DNA from: an uncultured Pseudomonadota bacterium
Lineage (GTDB): Bacteria; Pseudomonadota; Gammaproteobacteria; Burkholderiales; Burkholderiaceae
Assembly: GCA_946480245.1 (NCBI GenBank)
Contig: CAMLIZ010000194.1
Span: forward strand, 1 to 7,379
Direction of reading: 5' to 3'
Length of the DNA stretch: 7,379 bases
Below are positions 1 through 6,220 of this stretch, piece by piece. The position numbers and the translations under genes were made by a program. The stretch's first letter is position 1. Each line of letters opens with the position of its first letter. Under the pieces are notes generated by a model. It saw nothing but the letters and a program-made list of their open reading frames with translations, did not search any database and had not been told where the DNA came from.

Positions 1-606
1 CCGTTCCAGACCATCGAGCGGCAGGACGTGGGCCTGGTGCTGCGCATCCGCCCGCAAATCGGCGAGGGCGACACCGTGCGCATGACGATCTTCCAGGAGT
101 CGTCGGCCATCGTCGCACCCGCCGCGGGCACGGCCAACGCCGGCCCGTCGACGTCCAAGCGGTCGATCGAATCCACGGTGGTGGTCAACGACGGCCAGAT
201 CCTGGTGCTCGGCGGCCTGATCGAGGACAACTACTCCGAGACCAAGGACAAGGTGCCGCTGCTGGGCGACATCCCCCTGGTCGGCGGCCTGTTCCGCAGC
301 GAGAGCCGCTCGCGTCGCAAGACCAACCTGATGGTGTTCCTGCGGCCGGTGGTCATGCGCAGCGCACAGGCAGCCAACGACATCACGATGAGCCGCTACG
401 ACATGATCCGTGGCCTGCAGCGCGACGCGCAACCGCAGTCGCGCGTCTTCATGCACGTGAACGAGTCCGGGCAGCTGCCGGCGGTGCCGCCCTTGCCCGC
501 GGCCAGTGCGGCCAACCCCGCGTCGCCCGCCAGCGCGCCGGTGGCGGAACCTCTGGTGCAGCCGCCGGTACCAAGCGCATCCTCCCCCAACGCAGCGAAG
601 CAATAG
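1..606 (+). CDS. gspD: Type II secretion system secretin GspD, C-terminal part (5' end outside window)
   Basis: The reading frame is open from base 1 to a TAG stop and encodes the last 201 residues of a secretin, the outer-membrane channel through which the type II system exports folded proteins. The visible part is the end of the secretin core. A strand reading VVVNDGQILVLGGLI is followed by the family hallmark VPLLGDIPLVGGLFR at fragment residues 85-99, then a beta strand ending in LMVFLRPVVM. From about fragment residue 158 to the end the protein is almost only Pro, Ala, Ser and Val. Such a tail is probably disordered and does not look like a helical pilotin-binding S domain. The signal peptide and N0-N3 domains lie upstream. 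The stop is 8 bases before gspE, so both belong to one operon. A type IV pilus PilQ is less likely, given the GspE and GspF neighbours in D-E-F order. Confidence 0.95.
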   Translation, partial: PFQTIERQDVGLVLRIRPQIGEGDTVRMTIFQESSAIVAPAAGTANAGPSTSKRSIESTVVVNDGQILVLGGLIEDNYSETKDKVPLLGDIPLVGGLFRSESRSRRKTNLMVFLRPVVMRSAQAANDITMSRYDMIRGLQRDAQPQSRVFMHVNESGQLPAVPPLPAASAANPASPASAPVAEPLVQPPVPSASSPNAAKQ

Positions 607-614
607 GTCCGCTC

Positions 615-2036
615 ATGGGTGCCCGCCATCCTCTGCCCTACGCCTTCGCCAAGGCGCACACGCTGCTGCTCGAAGACGACGGCGCGCAGCTCACGTTGTG
701 GGCCGGTGAGACCACGTCGCTGTCGGCCTTGTCCGAAGTGCAGCGCATCTACGACATCACCGCCTTCGAGCGCGAGCCCAACGCCACGCTGGACCGGCGC
801 ATCGCCGCCGCGTACGCGGGTGGCGAATCGAGCGCCGCGGCAGTGGTGGGCGAGGTGGAGAGCGCGGTCGACCTGTCGCGCATGATGCAAGACCTGCCCG
901 CGGTGGAGGACCTGCTGGAGGCGGCCAACGACGCGCCGATCATCCGCATGCTCAATGCGCTGCTCACGCAGGGCGTGAAGGACGGCGCCAGCGATATCCA
1001 TATCGAGCCCTACGAGCGCAGCAGCTCGGTGCGCTTTCGCGTCGACGGCACCTTGCGCGAGGTGGTGCAGCCCAACCGCGCGCTGCACGCCGCGCTGATT
1101 TCGCGCCTGAAGATCATGGCCGAGCTGGACATCGCCGAAAAGCGGCTGCCGCAGGACGGCCGCATCTCGCTGCGCATCGGCGGCCGTGCCATCGACGTGC
1201 GCGTGTCGACGCTGCCCTCGGCGCACGGGGAGCGCGCGGTGCTGCGCCTGCTGGACAAGACCGAATCGAAGTTCACGCTCGAAAGCCTGGGCATGAGCGG
1301 CGAGGCGCTGTCGTCGTTCAACCGGCTGGTGCACCAGCCGCACGGCATCGTGCTGGTGACCGGACCCACCGGGTCGGGCAAGACGACCACGCTGTATGCG
1401 TCGCTGCAGCGCATCGACACCAGCACCACCAACGTGCTGACGGTGGAAGACCCGATCGAGTATGAGCTGCCCGGCATCGGTCAGACGCAAGTCAACAGCA
1501 AGATCGACCTCACGTTCGCGAAGGCGCTGCGCGCGATCCTGCGCCAGGACCCGGACGTGATCATGATCGGCGAGATCCGCGACTTCGAGACCGCGCAGAT
1601 CGCCATCCAGGCCTCGCTCACGGGCCACCTCGTGCTGGCCACCCTGCACACCAACGACGCCGCGAGCGCCGTCACGCGCCTGACCGACATGGGCGTGGAG
1701 CCGTTCCTGCTGAGCTCCTCGCTGCTGGGCGTGCTGGCGCAGCGCCTGGTGCGCAAGCTGTGCCCCGTGTGCAAGCGCGCCGATGCGCGCGGGCGCTACC
1801 ACCCGGTGGGCTGCGACGCCTGCGGCGGCAGCGGCTACAAGGGCCGCACCGGCGTGTACGAGCTGATGGTGGCCGACGACAAGGTGCGTTCGCTGATCCA
1901 TTCGCGTGCAGCGGAGAGCCAGCTCTTCGTGGCCGCCGAGGCCGCCGGCCTGCGCTCGATGCGCGAGGACGGCGAGCGCCTGGTCACCGAGGGCATCACC
2001 TCGCCTGAAGAGGTCATGCGCGTCACGCGCGAATAG
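615..2036 (+). CDS. gspE: Type II secretion system traffic ATPase GspE
   Basis: This 473-residue protein is the cytoplasmic ATPase that powers pseudopilus assembly, working with GspL and GspF at the inner membrane. The N-terminal domain begins with a typical LPYAFAKAH stretch. The linker and N2 domain follow, with DGASDIHIEPYE near residues 142-153. Walker A is GPTGSGKTT at 250-258 with Lys256. The Walker B region is DPDVIMIGEIRD at 312-323 with Glu320. The His box covers His338 to His345. A four-cysteine zinc site is formed by Cys383, Cys386, Cys400 and Cys403, with only 13 residues between the two pairs, which is shorter than in well-studied GspE proteins. The length is close to the family norm of about 490-500. 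The ATG follows the gspD stop after 8 bases, and AGGT at 605-608 is a modest ribosome site overlapping that stop. All catalytic elements are present, so it should be active. Confidence 0.97.
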   Translation: MGARHPLPYAFAKAHTLLLEDDGAQLTLWAGETTSLSALSEVQRIYDITAFEREPNATLDRRIAAAYAGGESSAAAVVGEVESAVDLSRMMQDLPAVEDLLEAANDAPIIRMLNALLTQGVKDGASDIHIEPYERSSSVRFRVDGTLREVVQPNRALHAALISRLKIMAELDIAEKRLPQDGRISLRIGGRAIDVRVSTLPSAHGERAVLRLLDKTESKFTLESLGMSGEALSSFNRLVHQPHGIVLVTGPTGSGKTTTLYASLQRIDTSTTNVLTVEDPIEYELPGIGQTQVNSKIDLTFAKALRAILRQDPDVIMIGEIRDFETAQIAIQASLTGHLVLATLHTNDAASAVTRLTDMGVEPFLLSSSLLGVLAQRLVRKLCPVCKRADARGRYHPVGCDACGGSGYKGRTGVYELMVADDKVRSLIHSRAAESQLFVAAEAAGLRSMREDGERLVTEGITSPEEVMRVTRE

Positions 2037-2047
2037 GCATATCGGGC

Positions 2048-3262
2048 ATGGCCGCATTCCGCTTCGAAGCGCTCACCGCCGGCGGCAAGCCGACCACCGG
2101 CCTGCTGGAGGCCGACAACGCAAAGGCCGCGCGCGCCCAGCTGCGCGCACGCGCACTGGTACCGCTGCAGGTGACGCTGGTGGCGTCGGAGGCAGCGCGC
2201 ACCGGGCTGCAGCTGTTCCGTCGCCGCGTGTTCAGCACCACGTCGCTCACCGTGTGGACACGCCAGCTTGCCGGCCTGGTGGGCTCCGGCCTGCCACTCG
2301 AACGCGCGCTCACCGCGCTGGCCGACGAAGCCGAGGATCCACGCCAACGCGAATTGGTGGCGCATCTGAAGAGCGAGGTCAACGCCGGCTCGCCGTTCGC
2401 GCGTGCGCTGGCCAGCGCCCCGCGCGAATTCGACGACGTGTACCGCGCCGTGGTCGCCGCGGGCGAGCAAAGCGGCGCGCTGGGCCGGGTGCTCGAACGC
2501 CTGGCCGACGATCTCGAGGAGCGCCAGGCGCTGCGGGCCAAGCTGATCGGCGCCACGCTGTACCCGGCGATCGTGTCCGTGATTGCGATCGTGATCGTGA
2601 TCTTCCTCGTCACCTACGTGGTGCCGCAGGTGGCTTCGGTGTTCACGAGCAGCAAGCGGGCGCTGCCGGGCCTCACGGTCGCCATGCTGGCCATCAGTGC
2701 GTTCATCCGTAGCTACGGTTGGCTCGTCGCGGGCCTGCTGGCCATCGGCGGCGGCGTGCTGGCGTATGCGCTGCGCAACGAGGCCTTCCACGAGCGCTTC
2801 GATGCGGGCTGGCTCACGCTGCCGCTGATCGGTCGCTTGGCACGCGGCTACAACGCCGCGCGCTTCGCCGGCACGCTGGCCATGCTGGCCGGCGCCGGCG
2901 TGCCCATCCTGAAGGCGCTGCAGGCGGCGGCCGAGACCTTGAGCAACCGCTCCTTGCGGATGGACGCGATGGACGCTTTGGTGCAGGTGCGCGAAGGCGC
3001 GCCGCTGGCCGCCGCGCTGGCGGGCAAGAAGCGCTTCCCCGGCCTGCTGGCGATGTTCGCCCGCCTGGGCGAGCAGACCGGCGAGCTGCCGTTGATGCTC
3101 GACCGCGCCGCGCGTCAGCTGAGTGCCGAAGTGCAGCGACGCTCGCTGGCGATGGCCACCATCCTCGAGCCCCTGCTGATCGTGGCGATGGGCGGCGTGG
3201 TGATGCTGATCGTGCTCGCGGTCCTGCTGCCGATCATCCAGCTCAACACCTGGATCAAGTAG
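2048..3262 (+). CDS. gspF: Type II secretion system inner-membrane platform protein GspF
   Basis: This 404-residue polytopic protein forms the inner-membrane platform that couples the GspE ATPase to pseudopilin assembly. It has the normal two-copy T2SSF layout. The first cytoplasmic domain covers about residues 66-168, with the QLAGLVGSGLPLERAL and VAAGEQSGALGRVLERLA motifs. The second covers about 265-368, with the matching MLAGAGVPILKAL and RLGEQTGELPLMLDRAA motifs. Predicted membrane helices lie at about 170-192, 222-242 and 371-397. The length matches the family. The start lies 11 bases after the gspE stop. The ribosome site is weak (AGGC at 2035-2038), so translational coupling to gspE is plausible. 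No gspG follows, although many type II operons have it here. This seems to be the last gene of its transcription unit. Confidence 0.96.
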   Translation: MAAFRFEALTAGGKPTTGLLEADNAKAARAQLRARALVPLQVTLVASEAARTGLQLFRRRVFSTTSLTVWTRQLAGLVGSGLPLERALTALADEAEDPRQRELVAHLKSEVNAGSPFARALASAPREFDDVYRAVVAAGEQSGALGRVLERLADDLEERQALRAKLIGATLYPAIVSVIAIVIVIFLVTYVVPQVASVFTSSKRALPGLTVAMLAISAFIRSYGWLVAGLLAIGGGVLAYALRNEAFHERFDAGWLTLPLIGRLARGYNAARFAGTLAMLAGAGVPILKALQAAAETLSNRSLRMDAMDALVQVREGAPLAAALAGKKRFPGLLAMFARLGEQTGELPLMLDRAARQLSAEVQRRSLAMATILEPLLIVAMGGVVMLIVLAVLLPIIQLNTWIK

Positions 3263-3279
3263 CCCGCTCGGGGCGCCTT

Positions 3280-3299
3280 GGCGTGCGGTTCGGCACGCT
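3280..3299 (+). terminator. Hairpin after gspF, possible transcription end of the gsp operon
   Basis: The arms GCGTGC (3281-3286) and GCACGC (3293-3298) pair perfectly around the six-base loop GGTTCG, and a G-T pair closes the base. It starts 18 bases after the gspF stop, where an operon end would be expected. No T-run follows, so it is not a canonical intrinsic terminator. In such GC-rich DNA a chance hairpin is quite possible. Confidence 0.3.
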
Positions 3300-3320
3300 C
3301 GTTGCTCATCGCAGCTTGAA

Positions 3321-3334
3321 GGCCACCCGTGGCC
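3321..3334. repeat. Short perfect inverted repeat in the gspF-ATPase spacer
   Basis: GGCCAC and GTGGCC flank two cytosines and give a perfect 6-bp inverted repeat. It sits where the 180-base spacer after gspF becomes less GC-rich (about 3335-3380), the likely promoter region of the downstream ATPase gene. It could be a second weak hairpin, a small operator or chance. I found no convincing -35/-10 pair in this spacer. Confidence 0.25.
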
Positions 3335-3432
3335 TATGGCACATTGTTCTGCAATAGCGCCGGGAATACCGCGTTTATCGGTGCCCGCGGCTCCCGGTGC
3401 TCTGCTGGAATCGTCATGAAGCAGGCAGTACC

Positions 3433-3437
3433 GGAGG
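3433..3437 (+). promoter_or_regulatory. Strong ribosome binding site that decides the ATPase start
   Basis: GGAGG lies five bases before the ATG at 3443 and is the best Shine-Dalgarno sequence in this part of the window. The in-frame ATG at 3416 and the GTG at 3329 have nothing comparable in front of them. This is why the shorter protein is preferred. Confidence 0.7.
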
Positions 3438-3442
3438 TGGTG

Positions 3443-4441
3443 ATGAGCGCATCGACCGAGTTGGTGCCGGTGCAACGGCGCAGCGGCATTCCGATTGCGA
3501 ACATGCGGAACGTGTACCGCATGGACGACGTCGAGCGGCGGCTTCACAAGCTGCCGCACAAGGAGCACGAAAGCCTGCGTGCCACCTACGAGCGCATGCT
3601 CGAGAAGGGCCCCGAGCGCTTCCAGGTCAAGCCCTCCGGCCTGCCGGTGATGGACCACCTGTACGACGAGCTGCCCAACTTCCACGACGTGCTCGACGAC
3701 CTGCGGCGCCAGCTCGCGTTGTGCCAGGACAGCCGCGACGCGCTCGAGATCACGCCGATGCTGCTGCTGGGCCCGCCGGGCGTGGGCAAGACGCATTTCG
3801 CGCGCGAGGTGGCGCAGCTGCTGGGCACCGGGCTGGGCTTCATCTCGATGAGCTCGCTCACCGCCGGCTGGGTGCTGTCGGGTGCGTCCAGCCAATGGAA
3901 GGGCGCGCGCCCGGGCAAGGTGTTCGAGACGCTGGTGGACGGCCAGTACGCCAACCCGGTGATGGTGGTCGACGAGATCGACAAGGCGCGCGGCGAGCAC
4001 GCCTACGACCCGATGGGCGCGCTGTACAGCCTGCTGGAGGTGGACACCGCCGGGGCCTTCACCGACGAGTTCGCCGAGGTGGCCATCGACGCCAGCCAGG
4101 TGATCTGGGTGGCCACGGCCAACGACGAGCGGGCGATCCCCGAGCCCATCCTCAACCGCATGAACGTGTTCGAGGTGCAGGCGCCGGACTTCGACGCCGC
4201 GCGCTCGATCGCGCGCCGTTTGTACGAGAGCATCCGCAAGTCGCACGACTGGGGCCGCCGCTTCGAAGAGGCGCCGGCCGACGCCGTGCTCGATCGCATG
4301 GCCGAGATGGCGCCACGCGAGATGCGGCGCGCCTGGATGACCGCACTGGGCAACGCCAAGCTCGACGGCCGCAGCGCCGTGGAGTTGCGCGACCTGCCCG
4401 AGCCTGCGGGCAAGAAGGGCGCGATCGGCTTCGTGCAGTAG
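3443..4441 (+). CDS. Stand-alone AAA+ ATPase with a Lon-like ATPase module, no protease domain
   Basis: The 332-residue product carries one complete AAA+ module. Walker A is GPPGVGKT at 110-117, Walker B is VVDEIDKA around Asp177-Glu178, sensor 1 is Asn227 in WVATAND, and the probable arginine finger is Arg239 in ILNRM. APREMRR, with Arg292, resembles a sensor 2. The wording NPVMVVDEIDKA, then GALYSLLEVD, then IPEPILNRM closely follows the ATPase part of Lon protease. There is no N-terminal Lon substrate-binding domain, and the protein ends before any Ser-Lys peptidase domain could begin. It is therefore likely an ATP-driven remodelling or chaperone-type protein in the cytosol, with unknown substrate. 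No signal peptide or membrane segment is visible. It starts 180 bases after gspF, so it probably has its own promoter. An ATG at 3416 would add nine residues but lacks a good ribosome site. The AAA+ family call is firm; the biological role is not known. Confidence 0.9.
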   Translation: MSASTELVPVQRRSGIPIANMRNVYRMDDVERRLHKLPHKEHESLRATYERMLEKGPERFQVKPSGLPVMDHLYDELPNFHDVLDDLRRQLALCQDSRDALEITPMLLLGPPGVGKTHFAREVAQLLGTGLGFISMSSLTAGWVLSGASSQWKGARPGKVFETLVDGQYANPVMVVDEIDKARGEHAYDPMGALYSLLEVDTAGAFTDEFAEVAIDASQVIWVATANDERAIPEPILNRMNVFEVQAPDFDAARSIARRLYESIRKSHDWGRRFEEAPADAVLDRMAEMAPREMRRAWMTALGNAKLDGRSAVELRDLPEPAGKKGAIGFVQ

Positions 4442-4482
4442 GCAGCGGGCAGCGCGTCGCCTCGATCTGCCATCATCGCGGC

Positions 4483-5382
4483 ATGCCCGCCTCGCTCGCC
4501 GGCCGCCTGGTGGTGGCCATCTCCTCTCGCGCGCTGTTCGACTTCGAAGAAGAAAACCAGCTCTTCGAGGCCACGGACGATCGCGCCTACATGCAGCTGC
4601 AGCTGCAGCGCCTGGACCGGCCCGCGCGGCCGGGCGTGGCGTTCTCGCTGGTCAATAAGCTGCTCGCCTTCAATGCACAGGCGCCGCTGGTCGAGGTGGT
4701 GATCCTGTCGCGCAACGATCCGGTGTCGGGCATGCGCGTGTTCCGATCGGCACAGCACTACGGCCTGCCGATCGAGCGTGGCGTGTTCACGCGCGGCACC
4801 AGCCCGTGGCGCTACCTGAAGCCACTGAACGCGCACCTGTTCCTGTCCACCAACGAGCCCGACGTGCGCTCGGCGCTGGGCGCCGGCGTGCCGGCCGCGC
4901 GCGTGTACCCGCATTCGGCGCGCGCATCCGACGCACACCCGAACGAGGTGCGCATCGCGTTCGACGGCGATGCGGTGCTGTTCTCCGACGAGGCAGAGCA
5001 GGTGTTCCAGCGCGCTGGGCTCGACGCGTTCCAGGCGCATGAGCGCGCGCAGGCCGCGACGCCGCTTGCCGCCGGTCCGTTCAAGCCGCTGCTGGAGGCG
5101 CTGCACGAGCTGCAGCGCGCCTCCACCCACGGCATGCGGCTGCGCACCGCGCTGGTCACCGCGCGCAGCGCGCCGGCCCACGAGCGCGCCATCCGCACCC
5201 TGATGGACTGGCACATCGAGGTCGACGAGGCGATGTTCCTCGGTGGCCTGCCCAAGGGCGAGTTCCTGCGCGAGTTCGAGCCCGACTTCTTCTTCGACGA
5301 CCAGACCGGCCACATCGAGAGCGCAGCGCTGCACGTGCCTGCCGGGCACGTGGCGGCGGGCATCGTCAACGCGGCGCCGTAG
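4483..5382 (+). CDS. 5'-nucleotidase of the cytosolic nucleotidase I (NT5C1-like) family
   Basis: The 299-residue soluble protein matches the family of eukaryotic cytosolic 5'-nucleotidase I, HAD-fold enzymes that remove the phosphate from nucleoside monophosphates, AMP in the animal members. Near the N terminus it has AISSRALFDFEEEN (residues 12-25). The HAD nucleophile motif is FDGDAVLFSDE, with Asp161 and Asp163. Thr226 in ALVTARS fits motif II, Lys258 in GLPKGEF fits motif III, and Asp272-Asp273 in FFFDDQ fit motif IV. All catalytic positions are therefore present. It starts 41 bases after the ATPase stop and is probably co-transcribed with it. No clear Shine-Dalgarno sequence precedes the ATG. 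This start leaves only a short leader before the conserved beginning of the family. The last 17 bases overlap the 3' end of the opposing regulator gene. Substrate preference in bacteria is not established from sequence. Confidence 0.9.
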   Translation: MPASLAGRLVVAISSRALFDFEEENQLFEATDDRAYMQLQLQRLDRPARPGVAFSLVNKLLAFNAQAPLVEVVILSRNDPVSGMRVFRSAQHYGLPIERGVFTRGTSPWRYLKPLNAHLFLSTNEPDVRSALGAGVPAARVYPHSARASDAHPNEVRIAFDGDAVLFSDEAEQVFQRAGLDAFQAHERAQAATPLAAGPFKPLLEALHELQRASTHGMRLRTALVTARSAPAHERAIRTLMDWHIEVDEAMFLGGLPKGEFLREFEPDFFFDDQTGHIESAALHVPAGHVAAGIVNAAP

Positions 5383-6118
5383 CGGCGTCGGCGTGGTGGT
5401 AGCGGCGCAGCCGTTCCAGGTCGAGCACGCGCACGCCACCGTATTCGATGCGGATCACGTCCGCCGCCTGCAGTGCACGCAGCGCCTGGTTCACGCGCTG
5501 GCGCGACAGGCCGACCAGGTAGCCCAGCTCCTCTTGCGTGATGCGCAGCATGTCACCCACGCCGGGGTACAGCACCGGGTGGAACAGCGCCGCCAGGCTG
5601 CGCGCGACGCGCTCGTCAGGGTGCGTGAGGCGATCGATCTCGCGCGCGGCGATGAACTGGCCCAGCCGCTCGTTGAGCTGCTGCATCACGAAGCGGTTGA
5701 ACGCAATGCTGCGACCGAGCAAGGTATCGAACATCTGCACGCTGATGCCGGCGACCACGCTCTTGCGCAGTGCCTGCACGTTGTAGCGATAGGGCTCGTG
5801 CTTGAGCACCGTGCCTTCGCCGAACCAGCCGCCGGGTGGCAGGCCGGCAAAGGTGATCGGCACGCCTTCGGCCGTGTCGTTGCTCATCTTGAGCAGACCA
5901 TCGACCACACCGAACCAGAAGGTCGCCGGGCGGCCGATGCGGCAGATCACCTCGCCCGGCTCCACCGTGACCACGCGCACGTCCTCGCTCGCCAACTCGC
6001 GCTCGGCCTGCGCCAACTGATGCAGCCACGGGATCGTCTGCAATTCATCCCAGCGTGCCGCTCGGGATCGCGCGAGCAGCGCGACGGGCGCACGAGCGTC
6101 AACGGAAGCGGCATCCAT
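5366..6118 (-). CDS. Crp/Fnr-family transcriptional regulator
   Basis: This 250-residue protein has the two-domain Crp layout. An N-terminal cyclic-nucleotide-binding-type beta barrel spans about residues 48-130, including GGWFGEGTVLK at 96-106. A long dimerisation helix covers about 133-163. A C-terminal winged helix-turn-helix spans about 168-235, with recognition helix LSRQRVNQAL at 204-213. Only one cysteine is present (Cys59), so an Fnr-type iron-sulfur cluster is excluded. The cAMP phosphate-contact pair Arg-Ser of E. coli Crp appears here as Arg111-Tyr112, so cAMP may not be the ligand. Where Crp has Arg-Glu at the start of its recognition helix, this protein has Arg206-Gln207, which predicts a different DNA half-site. 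A roughly 25-residue leader precedes the conserved part. No good ribosome site precedes the ATG. It is divergent from an acyl-CoA synthetase gene that it probably controls. Confidence 0.93.
   Translation of the reverse strand: MDAASVDARAPVALLARSRAARWDELQTIPWLHQLAQAERELASEDVRVVTVEPGEVICRIGRPATFWFGVVDGLLKMSNDTAEGVPITFAGLPPGGWFGEGTVLKHEPYRYNVQALRKSVVAGISVQMFDTLLGRSIAFNRFVMQQLNERLGQFIAAREIDRLTHPDERVARSLAALFHPVLYPGVGDMLRITQEELGYLVGLSRQRVNQALRALQAADVIRIEYGGVRVLDLERLRRYHHADAATAPR
5372..5390. terminator. GC hairpin across the nucleotidase stop, possible two-way terminator
   Basis: Eight pairs, one of them G-T, form between 5372-5379 and 5383-5390 around the loop TAG, which is the nucleotidase stop codon itself. 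It sits in the tail-to-tail junction of two convergent genes, where a bidirectional terminator would be useful. No T-run follows on either strand, so intrinsic termination would be inefficient. The structure is visible; its function is a guess. Confidence 0.3.
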
Positions 6119-6149
6119 AGGGAAAGCCCGAGGGGGTATCGACCCTAGG

Positions 6150-6179
6150 ATTGTCTTTGGAACGACAAGCGGGCGTCAA
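6150..6179 (-). promoter_or_regulatory. Sigma-70-like promoter of the Crp/Fnr regulator
   Basis: Read on the minus strand, TTGACG (6179-6174, five of six consensus bases) and GACAAT (6155-6150, four of six) are separated by 18 bases. Transcription would start near 6143, giving a leader of roughly 25 bases before the ATG at 6118. The 18-bp dyad lies in the spacer and runs into the -10 element, a position typical of repression. Confidence 0.45.
6151..6168. promoter_or_regulatory. Candidate Crp-family operator in the divergent spacer
   Basis: TTGTC (6151-6155) and GACAA (6164-6168) are perfect inverted arms, and two further inner pairs (TT with AA) also match. The core reads TGTCT, six bases, CGACA, which is exactly the 5-6-5 geometry of Crp-family sites. 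It differs from the Crp consensus TGTGA in having TGTC, in line with the Arg-Gln recognition helix of the adjacent regulator. It overlaps the core promoter of the regulator and lies upstream of the synthetase gene. Binding is inferred, not shown. Confidence 0.5.
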
Positions 6180-6198
6180 ACTCGTTCCCAGAATGAGT
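6180..6198. repeat. Second inverted repeat, possible operator for another regulator
   Basis: The arms ACTCGTTC and GAATGAGT pair at seven of eight positions around the centre CCA. The dyad overlaps the weak -10 box proposed for the acyl-CoA synthetase gene, so a protein bound here would block that promoter. Its half-site is unlike the Crp-type one next to it, so a different regulator would be expected. Confidence 0.35.
6189..6194 (+). promoter_or_regulatory. Weak -10 box for the acyl-CoA synthetase gene
   Basis: CAGAAT matches four of six bases of the sigma-70 -10 consensus, and no -35 box is found at the right distance. With this box, transcription would start near 6201. The centre of the Crp-type dyad (6159.5) then falls at -41.5, the standard class II activator position. 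The missing -35 box fits activator dependence. The hexamer alone is weak evidence. Confidence 0.3.
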
Positions 6199-6215
6199 GC
6201 CACACGGAGTTAGCC

Positions 6216-6220
6216 AGGAG
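6216..6220 (+). promoter_or_regulatory. Ribosome binding site of the acyl-CoA synthetase gene
   Basis: AGGAG lies five bases before the ATG at 6226. It is a strong Shine-Dalgarno match at ideal distance and fixes the start of this gene. Confidence 0.75.

Noticed and set aside
396..2057. Long minus-strand open frame opposite gspD and gspE
   Set aside because: It is rich in His, Arg, Gln and Ala with no domain pattern, as expected for the antisense of GC-rich codons, and it covers two certain genes.
3337..3353. Sigma-54-like promoter (TGGCAC followed by CTGCA) before the ATPase gene
   Set aside because: The GG and GC elements are one base too far apart, and sigma-54 promoters tolerate little spacing change. 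No enhancer site is evident.
1835..4246. 803-codon minus-strand open frame across gspE, gspF and the ATPase
   Set aside because: Its composition is His-, Arg- and Gln-rich and it spans three firm plus-strand genes and a spacer. It is a high-GC shadow.
3443..4441. Broken lon protease gene
   Set aside because: The frame is intact with its own strong ribosome site and natural stop, and the following DNA encodes a different complete protein, not a Lon peptidase remnant.
3397..4482. Upstream extension of the nucleotidase frame
   Set aside because: The extension lies inside the ATPase gene in another frame and reads as Arg/Ala-rich shadow. The conserved family sequence begins just after the ATG at 4483.
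4003..5439. Minus-strand open frame opposite the ATPase end and the nucleotidase
   Set aside because: It is antisense to two proteins with clear catalytic motifs, and its own sequence shows no family pattern.
5366..6118. Fnr-type oxygen sensor
   Set aside because: Fnr needs four cysteines for its iron-sulfur cluster, and this protein has only one, Cys59.
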